Positions 1-7,944 of a stretch of 56,387 nucleotides of DNA are shown piece by piece. Below the pieces are notes generated by a model. It had not been told where the DNA came from, made no database searches, and saw nothing but the letters and a program-made list of their open reading frames with translations. This DNA is from JANNWF01 sp052390415. Its GTDB lineage: Bacteria; Pseudomonadota; Gammaproteobacteria; Xanthomonadales; Xanthomonadaceae. Where the stretch lies: assembly GCA_052390415.1 (NCBI GenBank), contig JBQTGY010000085.1, positions 1-56,387 of the forward strand, in the 5' to 3' direction. Position 1 is the first letter of the stretch. The number at the start of each line of letters is the position of its first letter. The position numbers and the translations under genes are program-made.

Positions 1-514
1 GATACTCAGGGACCGTCGAGTGTTCAACTACAACCATTTCGGCGTCGAGCCCGCGTTGCGCACGTGCCGCTGCAAGCGTGATTCGGAACTGTGCGAAACG
101 ATCAAGCCCACCGACGGGAATAACGAAAGAGACGCCGGGACTGGTCGGGGGACTACTAGCCCCGGTGCAGTCATTGAAGGCGATGGGCCACTGTCGCAGC
201 ACGTGCGCCATCAGGCGCGGTGCAGTCCGAGGGAACAAGCTGGTGACGGTAAGGCGGGACGAGTACTGCCATTGGCTCCCTCGCCCTCCGGTCAGCGTGT
301 CGTGCGCAAGGCGTTCGCCACGGTTGCGCAGATCAAGCCAACTCCAGCGCGCCCACTTTGCCAGGCGCGGGAATCGAAGTATCAGTTCGATCCGCCAACG
401 CTCATGAAGCCAACACCCGAGCTTGCGACGCAGCGTTATCGCGTCCAACAATGTTGTCCTGGCAAAAAATCGCACGCGAATTTTTCGATCAAGCTCCAGT
501 TCTTGGTGAGACAC
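1..514 (-). CDS. Putative family 2 glycosyltransferase (3' end beyond window)
   Basis: An open frame runs from a GTG codon at 512-514 to the left edge with no stop, about 171 codons. The N-terminal ~100 residues are basic and Trp/Arg-rich. Around residues 125-170 comes SFVIPVGGLDRFAQF followed by AEMVVVEHS, which is the usual beta1 strand and following segment of GT-A fold family 2 enzymes (XVVIPVxN...E.IVVD). A stop lies 14 codons upstream and GTG is the only standard start before the domain, so the start is fairly firm although no good Shine-Dalgarno is visible. The gene is divergent from the methyltransferase gene at 563. Its setting at the end of the polysaccharide operon fits a sugar transferase. 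The acceptor, donor and C-terminus cannot be judged. Confidence 0.6.
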   Translation of the reverse strand, partial: MSHQELELDRKIRVRFFARTTLLDAITLRRKLGCWLHERWRIELILRFPRLAKWARWSWLDLRNRGERLAHDTLTGGRGSQWQYSSRLTVTSLFPRTAPRLMAHVLRQWPIAFNDCTGASSPPTSPGVSFVIPVGGLDRFAQFRITLAAARAQRGLDAEMVVVEHSTVPEY

Positions 515-562
515 CTCGCGACGACTTGATGTCTTGCAAACTTCAGAATACTCGGCTTACCC

Positions 563-1249
563 ATGACGAACCAATTTGACACCTACGCCGCAACCTACCA
601 GGAAGATCTTAGGAAAAGCACCGCGATTGGGGGCGAAGAGCCTGATTACTTCGCGCGCTACAAGGTTGACCACCTCGCTGGCGCGCTCGCGGCAAGCAAG
701 GTGGTTGTCAACGATGCGTTGGATTTTGGTTGTGGGATTGGAGGCTCGTTGTCGCATCTTGGTACTCGATTCCCCAAGGCGCGAATCCATGGTGTCGATG
801 TCTCTGAGCAGAGCCTGCTCCTCGCCGCGCAAGTGGCACCCGATGCCTCGCTCAGTGTCTTGCGGGGAGCCACTTTGGACTGCGCCGACCAGTCGTTCGA
901 TGTGGCGATGGCGGCCTGTGTTTTTCATCACATCGAGCCGGAGCAGCGCTTGAGTTGGTCTCGCGAGCTGCGGCGCAGCCTGCGCCAAGGATCCAGCCTT
1001 TTCATTTTTGAGCACAACCCACGCAATCCTCTGACCCGAAGGGTGGTTGATCAGTGCCCGTTTGATCACGACGCCGTGCTGCTTGACGCCAAGGAGTGCA
1101 GGACGCTGATGCTTGATGCCGGGTTCACCGAAGTCAGCATCGAGTACATCGTGTTCTTTCCGCATTTTCTAGCCAAATTGCGTCCGCTCGAACGCTGGCT
1201 GAGATGGTTGCCGCTTGGTGCCCAGTACGTCGCGCGAGGGCGCGCATAG
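563..1249 (+). CDS. Class I SAM-dependent methyltransferase
   Basis: A 228-residue cytoplasmic methyltransferase. Motif I is DFGCGIGG at residues 54-61, followed by GVDVSEQS near 77-84 as the acidic motif II region and FEHNP near 150 after beta5. The fold is Methyltransf_11/25-like and the length is normal. It is the only plus-strand gene in the polysaccharide locus. It starts 48 nt from the divergent glycosyltransferase and ends 53 nt before a convergent glycosyltransferase gene. A likely role is methylation of a sugar or lipid-linked intermediate, which is inferred from neighbours only. The ATG at 563 precedes motif I by about 50 residues, a normal distance. No strong ribosome site is visible. 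Confidence 0.85.
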   Translation: MTNQFDTYAATYQEDLRKSTAIGGEEPDYFARYKVDHLAGALAASKVVVNDALDFGCGIGGSLSHLGTRFPKARIHGVDVSEQSLLLAAQVAPDASLSVLRGATLDCADQSFDVAMAACVFHHIEPEQRLSWSRELRRSLRQGSSLFIFEHNPRNPLTRRVVDQCPFDHDAVLLDAKECRTLMLDAGFTEVSIEYIVFFPHFLAKLRPLERWLRWLPLGAQYVARGRA

Positions 1250-1302
1250 TTCGTTCGCCCTTGCCTCGATTGCGCAAGGTGTTTCGGCCGGCACAGCAAA
1301 GG

Positions 1303-2247
1303 TCATTCCGACCTTGCACGGTGAGATGGTCCACACGTCGACTCGATGGAGAACATGGGTTTCCGATTCGCCGCGCCCATCAGACGACCGATGTACTCGC
1401 CAATGACCCCTAGAATGACCAACTGCACCCCGCAAGCAAGGAGGACCACCGACATCAGGGAGGCGTAACCGGGATTGGGAATCGCCCCGATCAAGTACTG
1501 CCAGACGATGTACATCAAGTAGACCACGCTCAGGCAAGCGAGAATTCCACCAGCAATGCTTGCCATCCGCAGCGGCAAGTTCGAAAAGGTTATGAATATG
1601 TTGACCGCGTGCGAAATCAACCGCCGCCACGTATAGGCGCTTTGGCCCGCCAGGCGTCGACCATGTTCGACTTCGACGGAAGCCACTCCCGACGTTAGCC
1701 ACGACAGCACGCCGTCAAGGTAGGGTCGATGCATGTGGAACGCGGCCAGATCTCGGGCGAGCGCTCCGCGCATGACGCGAAAGGACGAATACTGCTCGTT
1801 AAGTTCTGGAAAGGCGCGTTTCAAAATACGCCTCATGATCTCTGAGGTGATGTTGCGATGCGCGGCGTGTGTTCGCGTCGGAAACACGCCGTAGACCAAA
1901 GGAGTCGCGTCGCTGCATTGTTCGATCATTGCCGGCAAGCATTCCGGTGGGTGTTCGAGATCTTCATCCATGGTAACCACCCACTTGCCTTTGGCGTGGC
2001 GGATGCCGCACAGCGTGGCCGCGTGCTGTCCGAAGTTGCGACCCAAGCGAATACCAATCACGTTTGCGTGATTGTCTGCGAGGCTCCTGATCGTGCCCCA
2101 CGACTGCGGATTGCCGCGGTCGTCGACCAGGATCAGCTCAAAGGTTCGACCCATTTTGGTGAGAGTCGCGTTTAGTCGACTATGAAGCTGGGGCAGTTCC
2201 TCGGTGCCCGAGAACACCGGCACAACCACCGATATCTCAGGCGCCAT
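1303..2247 (-). CDS. Family 2 glycosyltransferase, DPM1/GtrB-like, with two C-terminal membrane helices
   Basis: A 314-residue protein if started at the ATG at 2247, the choice made because the GT-A domain begins at once (EISVVVPVFSG) and the start overlaps the upstream gene's end by 11 nt. VDDRG near 41-45 and MDEDLEHPPE near 93-102 are the nucleotide- and metal-binding acidic motifs typical of polyprenyl-phosphate sugar transferases such as GtrB/ArnC. Two hydrophobic segments, about 230-256 and 262-288, end in the IGEYIGRL motif common to this group. It probably transfers a sugar to undecaprenyl phosphate at the inner face of the cytoplasmic membrane. The substrate is not predictable. A longer frame to 2409 exists but its extra 54 residues do not look like the family. 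Confidence 0.85.
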   Translation of the reverse strand: MAPEISVVVPVFSGTEELPQLHSRLNATLTKMGRTFELILVDDRGNPQSWGTIRSLADNHANVIGIRLGRNFGQHAATLCGIRHAKGKWVVTMDEDLEHPPECLPAMIEQCSDATPLVYGVFPTRTHAAHRNITSEIMRRILKRAFPELNEQYSSFRVMRGALARDLAAFHMHRPYLDGVLSWLTSGVASVEVEHGRRLAGQSAYTWRRLISHAVNIFITFSNLPLRMASIAGGILACLSVVYLMYIVWQYLIGAIPNPGYASLMSVVLLACGVQLVILGVIGEYIGRLMGAANRKPMFSIESTCGPSHRARSE

Positions 2248-2935
2248 GGTCTGCACCGTAGTACTTGTCCAAGACTCGCCATACATAGTCGCCGCCAAGG
2301 TCAATGCCGAGCGAGCGGGCAACCACTTCAGCCGGGGATGGCGGGATTGGCAACGGTGAGTCCCGATCAATGATCGTGCACTTCGCTCTGCGCCGAAGGA
2401 CGTTCTCAATGGCGTTGACCAGGCTCGGCATATCGATGCTGCGCTGCGAAGCGATCACGCAGTGACCAGATTGCGGCAGCGAACCTCGAACGAGTCCGTG
2501 TGCAATGCGCGCTACGTGTTGAACGTCGATCAAGTTTCGAATCGCTCCGCGCCAGACGCAAAAATGTTCGCCGGACATGATTCGATCCCTCAAAAAATTG
2601 GTAAGCGTTGTCGGGTTTGGCGTGCGGCCGACCACTTGCGGCAAGCGCAGGACAAGTGTCTCCGATTCGCTCCGGACCCGCTCCTCCATCCTCCGCTTGT
2701 GTGCGAGGTAGGGGTTATCCATGTCTGACGGGTTGGCGAGCGCGCAGCTGCTCAGATATATGAGTCGGCCGGTTCGCTCGGCGAGGGCACCATCCAGCAT
2801 TGCAGACTCACGCGCGAACGCCGCGTCAGCAACTTCGGCGGAATTGGACACGCCGGAAGCAAGCACCAACATAGTCGGGTCAGGCTCAAAGACGTCCCGC
2901 AGAGCCTGCGCAAGCATGCCGTTGCCGATCACCAT
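2237..2935 (-). CDS. NAD(P)-dependent epimerase/dehydratase-like protein (short extended-SDR)
   Basis: About 232 residues from the ATG at 2935. The N-terminus VIGNGMLAQAL resembles the nucleotide-binding glycine loop right after beta1. IYLSSCAL (59-66) matches the active-site serine strand, and Y76-L-A-H-K80 fits YxxxK. Later VLRLPQVVG and NLIDVQHVARI are typical of atypical extended SDRs that reduce or epimerise nucleotide sugars. It is shorter than GalE-type enzymes (about 300-330), so parts of the substrate domain are reduced. The open frame extends upstream to 3091, overlapping the acetyltransferase gene, but those residues look non-coding. It is in the same operon as the GT2 gene downstream (11 nt overlap). 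Confidence 0.75.
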   Translation of the reverse strand: MVIGNGMLAQALRDVFEPDPTMLVLASGVSNSAEVADAAFARESAMLDGALAERTGRLIYLSSCALANPSDMDNPYLAHKRRMEERVRSESETLVLRLPQVVGRTPNPTTLTNFLRDRIMSGEHFCVWRGAIRNLIDVQHVARIAHGLVRGSLPQSGHCVIASQRSIDMPSLVNAIENVLRRRAKCTIIDRDSPLPIPPSPAEVVARSLGIDLGGDYVWRVLDKYYGADHGA

Positions 2936-3020
2936 CGGGCTGCCACTTCCAATGCACTGAAGGTCATCGCATTGCCGGCCAGGCAAAATATCATCTGACC
3001 GAGCAGGTGAATATCCGCCG

Positions 3021-3611
3021 TCATGCGCGCGACCCAATCCGCCGCGCCGGCACGCCTGCCCATATCTCGTAATCAGGAATCGCGCCAACAACTACCGCGT
3101 TGGCTCCGATCACAGCGCCCTTGCCGATCTTCGCGCCAGCAGTCACCACCACGCCTGCTCCGAGCCAGACGTCGTCGCCGATTTCGACTCCGGATCGATC
3201 CTGCCTGGGCGGCTGATCTTTGATCGGCATTCCGGGCGAGGTGCTGTGGTGGCTCGCGATCAAGGTGCAGAACTGCGAAATCAAGCAGTCGTTGCCGATG
3301 ACCACATCGCCACCGCCGGCACGCAAGTTGTTGTACTGACCAACCCAGCTGCGTTCGCCGATTCGAATGCTGCCGAATCCGTTGTGGCCGTCACCGAAGG
3401 CCAGAATGGTGCCATGAGAAACTGACGACCCCGCGCCCAAGCTCAGGCGCTCGGCGGCGTAGTTGTAGAGCCTGACTTCGGCATCCACTCGAGCGCCACG
3501 ATGGCGGGACCGGATCACCTGCAGCAATCGCTGCTGCTGCAAGCGCTCGCCCAGGAATCGCACCAGTTCAGGATGCCGGAGCAAACCGATGCCACGCAGC
3601 CAGTTCAACAT
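3021..3611 (-). CDS. Left-handed beta-helix (hexapeptide) acyltransferase
   Basis: A 196-residue enzyme of the LacA/NodL/WbbJ type. After an N-terminal ~60-residue helical part come repeating hexapeptides (IRIGERSWVGQ, VVIGNDCLISQ, VEIGDDVWLGAGVVV, AKIGKGAVIGANAVV) that build the beta-helix, ending with the typical IWAGVPARRIG tail. The IASHHSTS stretch carries the catalytic His of O-acetyltransferases. It probably O- or N-acetylates a sugar of the polymer from acetyl-CoA. The ATG at 3611 overlaps the end of the preceding glycosyltransferase gene by 7 nt, indicating translational coupling. The end overlaps only a spurious extension of the next gene. Confidence 0.88.
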   Translation of the reverse strand: MLNWLRGIGLLRHPELVRFLGERLQQQRLLQVIRSRHRGARVDAEVRLYNYAAERLSLGAGSSVSHGTILAFGDGHNGFGSIRIGERSWVGQYNNLRAGGGDVVIGNDCLISQFCTLIASHHSTSPGMPIKDQPPRQDRSGVEIGDDVWLGAGVVVTAGAKIGKGAVIGANAVVVGAIPDYEIWAGVPARRIGSRA

Positions 3612-4990
3612 GGCTGGTCCGGAACCGAGGTGGAGGATGCAGATGCTGACGTCATCCGCTCTCCGACACGGTCCTCACGCTCAGCAAGGGCGATAAACTC
3701 GGCCTCATCCGCGCGCCTTGCTCCGAGCGTATGCGGCCATTCTCCGCCAGGTCCGCTGTCGGGACCCCTTCTCCTCAACAGGCGACGCAATCGCTCGGCG
3801 TTCTCGGGACCAACAAACCGGTCCATCGCGCCGCGTGTCCTTGATGGCAGCATCCGGTTCGCTGCGGGCGGCAACGCTGGCAGCGCAAGCACTTCTTCCA
3901 GCACCTTGTGCCACTGCCTGATTGAGGCGTCCTCGGAGTAACTACGCTCGATCAATTCGCGCGCGTTGCGCCGCAAGGTTGCACTCAAACTCGGATCCTG
4001 CCGCAGGCGCTCGATCTGGAGTGCAGCGCCGCTGGTGTCGCCCACGTCAAACTTCAAACAGTTGTGGCCATCAATCAACGCCGATTCGAGCCCGTTGCCG
4101 AGGTAGTCTGAGGTCACCACCGGCACGCCCTCGGCCATCGCTTCCCAGATGACGATAGGCCCAGTTTCCCAGCGCGAGGGCATAAGCAACACATCGGCCC
4201 GACCGTAGACTTCGTCGCCCAGCAGTGCACCAGGCACATGCCCCAGGAACTCTACGTCTCCGCTGAGGCCGAGTTCGGCGAAAGATTTCCGCAAATAGTG
4301 TTCTTCAGGTCCGGTGCCTGCGATCCGCAGTCGCCAGCCGGCGTGCGCCTTCTTCAGCGCCGCAAACATTGGCGGCAAATCGCGGACGCGCTTTTGTGCC
4401 TCTTCGAGCCTGCCGACAAACGTCAGGTTGAGTCCATGCGCAGGCTTGTTGGCAGTCCGCAACGGCCCGAGCGCCGCACCGCAGGGGGCATGAAAGATTC
4501 GCTCTGGCAACCAACCGGCTTCGACCTCGGCGAGGCGGCAGGCCAGTCGATTGGTGCAGGCAACGGCATCGGCCAGCCCTTGTAGTGCGTGCATATCGGT
4601 GAACAGATCGTGCTGGATGCCATGACAACTGATCAGTGCGCGCATCGCCTGGCCCGCCGCGCGTTCATCTGCCACCGCAAACACGGAGTGCGGAATATTG
4701 ACGCAGACAACAACATCGGGGCGTAGCGCTCGAAGTGTCTGTCGAAGCGCATGCCGGCGCCCTTGCTCAGTGCCGGTGCGACACGAGATCGCCACTGACT
4801 GCGGGTCCGGATGCACAGCGAGGTACTTTTCTGGCCGGTGGTAACGCGGCCCCTCCACCAAGCCCAGTGTCGCGTCCCACCCGCGCTGCCGCAGGCCGGG
4901 CAACAAGTAGTCCAGCCAACTCGCAAGCCCACTCAGAAGGTAACTGGAGGGGGCAACGAACAAGACGCTTCGGCGACTGTGTGTAGCCAT
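3605..4990 (-). CDS. Family 4 glycosyltransferase (GT-B)
   Basis: A 461-residue GT-B glycosyltransferase. The N-terminal Rossmann half starts with SVLFVAPSSYLLSGLASWL. The C-terminal half has LTFVGRLEEAQKRVRD near the linker, GTGPEEHYL, VEFLGHVPG and the donor-site motif LMPSRWETGPIVIWEAMAEGVPVV, the EX7E pattern of GT4 enzymes. The last ~80 residues are an added basic tail (RLRRLLRRR and GGEWP) shared with the glycosyltransferase at 6577-7944, so the two look like paralogues. It starts at ATG 4990, 6 nt after the preceding stop, with AGG at a proper distance. It is cytoplasmic or membrane-peripheral and acts in repeat-unit assembly. The sugar is unknown. Confidence 0.88.
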   Translation of the reverse strand: MATHSRRSVLFVAPSSYLLSGLASWLDYLLPGLRQRGWDATLGLVEGPRYHRPEKYLAVHPDPQSVAISCRTGTEQGRRHALRQTLRALRPDVVVCVNIPHSVFAVADERAAGQAMRALISCHGIQHDLFTDMHALQGLADAVACTNRLACRLAEVEAGWLPERIFHAPCGAALGPLRTANKPAHGLNLTFVGRLEEAQKRVRDLPPMFAALKKAHAGWRLRIAGTGPEEHYLRKSFAELGLSGDVEFLGHVPGALLGDEVYGRADVLLMPSRWETGPIVIWEAMAEGVPVVTSDYLGNGLESALIDGHNCLKFDVGDTSGAALQIERLRQDPSLSATLRRNARELIERSYSEDASIRQWHKVLEEVLALPALPPAANRMLPSRTRGAMDRFVGPENAERLRRLLRRRGPDSGPGGEWPHTLGARRADEAEFIALAEREDRVGERMTSASASSTSVPDQPC

Positions 4991-4996
4991 CTACGC

Positions 4997-6580
4997 CTAC
5001 CCGGACTCGCCTGCATCCGCCGCTTGATGACGCGGCTCGAATGGGCTAAAGGTTGCTGACTTGCTGGCGACGCGGTACTCGATGATGAAAGTCTGAGCCT
5101 TGACCGGTGCCACGGGCGCCGCCTCGGCAGCGTTATGTCCGACCCGACGTCTGACCAGGGTGACGTCGCGGCCATTGAGCGCCCAGCGCCCAAGATTGCG
5201 TAGACCGTGATCATTGCCAGTCACCAGCACGCTCCCCGGCAAAGTGTCGGGAAAGCCATCCACAACAACCACGCTGCCGGAACTCAGGGATTCTTCGTTT
5301 TCCTTTAAAACCTGGATCAGCGCGTTGGAATGCTGCCAGGCCTCGACCCAGCCCGCGCTCCGCGTGGCCGTACTTACCGCAAGCACGATCAAGCCAATTC
5401 CAATCCCGGCGGCCAGGCCAAGCCCCATGCGACGCGACAGCCGACCACACATGGTCAACTCATGGGTAAGCCAGGCCAAGGCGAAAGCGAAACCAATCGA
5501 GACCGGATACATCGCCCGCTGCTCGATCACGTTACCCGCAGCCATCGCCATGATCACGATGGGCAAGAGGATCATCGATCCTGCCAGCATCGCAAACCAC
5601 GCGCGATGACGCTGGAGATTGACTGCGGGCACCGCAGCTCTGACTTCGACGTGAGCGACCATCGCCGAACGCAATCCCAACCCGACGCAGATGACGCTGA
5701 TCGCCAGTGCGAACAGCGCAAACGGATTTGAGTGCAGCCAGGACTGTATCACCGGGAGGTGGTAACTGCGTGCCCCAGACAGTCCGAGCCAGACATGGTT
5801 GAGAAGCGCCTTTTCAATGCGACTGATGGTGCCCAACACAATCGTGACTGGCTCGAAGATTGGATTCGCCTGGCGTTCGGAATCAGCGGCGAACTGGGTA
5901 ATGAAAGCAGCAGCAAGCAATGCAGCGAACATTAACGGCACCGCGCTCCGGAGCGCGTGAGCGATTGATCGTTGGGGCGAAGCCGTAATGGCGAGCAGCG
6001 GCCAGACCGCGATCCAAGCTAAGTACTGTTCGTAGCAAAGGACCGCAACAAAAAAGATGCCCGTTGCAAAGCCCAATCGTGAGCGATCAATGTCGGCCGA
6101 CTGAAGGGCCTGCCAGACCATTCGCGCACTGAGCAAGATCAATGCGGCGGCGACCAGATTCAGGCCACATACCGCCCAGATTCCGGTCTGCAGATTCCAC
6201 GGCATGACCGCAAAACACGCCGCGCCAACCCAGGCCGGCAGGCGCGCACCAAAAGCCTCATCAAGAAAGCGATACAGCAGTCCCGTGCAGAGCACGTGCA
6301 ATGACAAAAGCAGGAGCTGGTGCAGCAACGCACTGTCGCCAAGTATTTCGTATTGCACGGTCATCAGCGCGTAACCGATCACTCGTAGGCCGCCGTAGAT
6401 GGACCAGGTGTCGATCAGCGATTCGCTCAGACCCAAATCGCGGGCGCGCTGCAGAAAGAAGAAATCGTCACTGTAGAAGCCCCGCCCGGTTATCGTCGCG
6501 AGGCGCGGCACCGCTGCCAACGGAAGCAACCATACAAGCGCCAGACTCGACCCTTGCCTTTGGGGGGCCGATGCAGTCAC
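4997..6580 (-). CDS. Polytopic membrane protein, GT-C-like
   Basis: About 527 residues with roughly ten hydrophobic segments in the first 420 residues, then a ~120-residue soluble C-terminal part. Just after the first helix comes FYSDDFFFLQRA. An acidic pair in this first periplasmic loop is the usual catalytic position of GT-C transferases (GT39/GT83-like), but overall similarity is weak. It may transfer a sugar from a polyprenyl carrier in the periplasm, or may be a structural membrane protein. The GTG at 6580 gives a 4-nt GTGA overlap with the preceding gene, the pattern seen throughout this operon. A TTG at 6607 is the alternative start. It lies between the two paralogous GT4 genes. Confidence 0.7.
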   Translation of the reverse strand: MTASAPQRQGSSLALVWLLPLAAVPRLATITGRGFYSDDFFFLQRARDLGLSESLIDTWSIYGGLRVIGYALMTVQYEILGDSALLHQLLLLSLHVLCTGLLYRFLDEAFGARLPAWVGAACFAVMPWNLQTGIWAVCGLNLVAAALILLSARMVWQALQSADIDRSRLGFATGIFFVAVLCYEQYLAWIAVWPLLAITASPQRSIAHALRSAVPLMFAALLAAAFITQFAADSERQANPIFEPVTIVLGTISRIEKALLNHVWLGLSGARSYHLPVIQSWLHSNPFALFALAISVICVGLGLRSAMVAHVEVRAAVPAVNLQRHRAWFAMLAGSMILLPIVIMAMAAGNVIEQRAMYPVSIGFAFALAWLTHELTMCGRLSRRMGLGLAAGIGIGLIVLAVSTATRSAGWVEAWQHSNALIQVLKENEESLSSGSVVVVDGFPDTLPGSVLVTGNDHGLRNLGRWALNGRDVTLVRRRVGHNAAEAAPVAPVKAQTFIIEYRVASKSATFSPFEPRHQAADAGESG

Positions 6581-7944
6581 GGTTGTTGGGCGCACGTGCT
6601 GTGACAAGACTCGCGGTCCGACAGGTCGTTCGAGACATCAAGTGAAAGACGCAAGGCTTGCATATCACTCAGGTCCTGCGGATTTCGCGGACGCGGAGCC
6701 CATGGCCATTCCTCACCTCCCACCATTGCCGGCGGCACGCCACGCAGCAACCGTCGCAAGCGTCTGATCCTGTCAAGCGAGCGAGCACGCATCCTGCTGG
6801 GATCGCTCTTGCCTGTGATCGCTGGCGAGCGTTGCGGCATTTCGCGAGCCGGCATCGCCAGTGCGGCTTCCATGCCATCCTGCCAACCGCTCACGCACCG
6901 CTGCCAACCATAGCGTCCGACAACCCGCTGTTGCGCCGCTTGCGCCAGCCTTGCAAAAACGACGGGTTGATGGGCGAGGCAAGCGACACAATTTGCTGCT
7001 GTTTCGGCGTCGCCAATCGGAAAGACCAGCCCGGTCTGCCCATGTTGAACGATACCTTCGGCTGCCTGGCCGACGAAAGCTGAACTGACCGGTACCACGC
7101 CATGCAGCATCGCTTCGACCAGGGTGATCCCAAATGCTTCGGACTCCGAGAACAACAGCAACGCGTCCAGCATGGGATAGACGTCTTGATAGAGCTGCTC
7201 GGCGGTCAACGCCCCGAGAAAACGGACCGGCAACCCCTGCAAGTCAGCCTCTAGCCGTAATCGCTCTGGCCCATCGCCAGCCACGACCATGTCGAAGGCT
7301 ACCCCACGTGCACACAAGGACTTGAGCAGGGGCACCATGTCGCCGACGCGCTTGTCGCCACGTGTAAGCCGACCCACGTAACCCAATCGAAGCGGTTCGC
7401 CTGCGGGACGTTGCTGCCAAGGCCTCACCGCATCCCGAGCCCCATTTGGGACATGCTTGAGGCGATCAAGCGGCATGCCGAGTTCGTTGAGCAAGCGCGC
7501 GGTCAGTACGCCGGGGGCAATGGCATAGTCAGCGAATGCAAGCTTGTGGCGGGCGTCGACCAGTTGAGTCGTGGTGTTGCCATGCAGCGCGAGCAAATAT
7601 CGACTCGGACAGCCTTGCCAACGCAACCACGCTGCAGCCTCATGGGCATCCGCCACCACCAGCGGCACGAACAATGCCGGTCGTACCCGGCGCACGCAGC
7701 GCATTACAGCCAGCACTCGACCCTCGCTGGCCAATCCTCGACCGTCGATTTCGACCGTATCGAGTTCCGGGTGCGCAGCCCGGTAGCGATCAGGATCGTG
7801 GGCCTTGCTGCCACGCACGAGGGCGACCATCGGCCGCCACTGTGTCCGATCCAGGCCGCGGCAAAGTCGACTTAGCCACTCCTCCACTCCACCGATGACG
7901 CTGGCAGTTTGGGTGCAGAACAGGATGCTACGTGCGGAACTCAG
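6577..7944 (-). CDS. Family 4 glycosyltransferase with a probable CTG start
   Basis: A GT-B glycosyltransferase of about 455 residues. Visible motifs are LRLGYVGRLTRGDKRVGD, VAGDGPERLRL, VRFLGALTAEQLY and LLFSESEAFGITLVEAMLHGVVPVS, the GT4 donor site. The first standard start in frame is GTG at 7887, but it would remove beta1 and the glycine loop. The frame continues upstream with SILFCTQTASVIGG, which aligns with the N-terminus of the paralogue at 3605-4990. The only initiator-like codon is CTG at 7942-7944. It forms a CTGA 4-nt overlap with the previous stop and lies 9 nt after AGG. The C-terminal tail also resembles the paralogue (RLRRLLR, GGEEWP). The start is inferred; the family call is firm. 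Confidence 0.83.
   Translation of the reverse strand: MSSARSILFCTQTASVIGGVEEWLSRLCRGLDRTQWRPMVALVRGSKAHDPDRYRAAHPELDTVEIDGRGLASEGRVLAVMRCVRRVRPALFVPLVVADAHEAAAWLRWQGCPSRYLLALHGNTTTQLVDARHKLAFADYAIAPGVLTARLLNELGMPLDRLKHVPNGARDAVRPWQQRPAGEPLRLGYVGRLTRGDKRVGDMVPLLKSLCARGVAFDMVVAGDGPERLRLEADLQGLPVRFLGALTAEQLYQDVYPMLDALLLFSESEAFGITLVEAMLHGVVPVSSAFVGQAAEGIVQHGQTGLVFPIGDAETAANCVACLAHQPVVFARLAQAAQQRVVGRYGWQRCVSGWQDGMEAALAMPAREMPQRSPAITGKSDPSRMRARSLDRIRRLRRLLRGVPPAMVGGEEWPWAPRPRNPQDLSDMQALRLSLDVSNDLSDRESCHSTCAQQP

Noticed and set aside
20..529. 169-codon open frame on the plus strand at the left edge
   Set aside because: The minus strand of this stretch encodes a glycosyltransferase N-terminus (SFVIPVGG), which explains the sequence better.
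1259..1279. Terminator between the convergent methyltransferase and GT2 genes
   Set aside because: CCTTGC/GCAAGG gives only a 6-bp stem with a 9-nt loop and no T-run on either strand.
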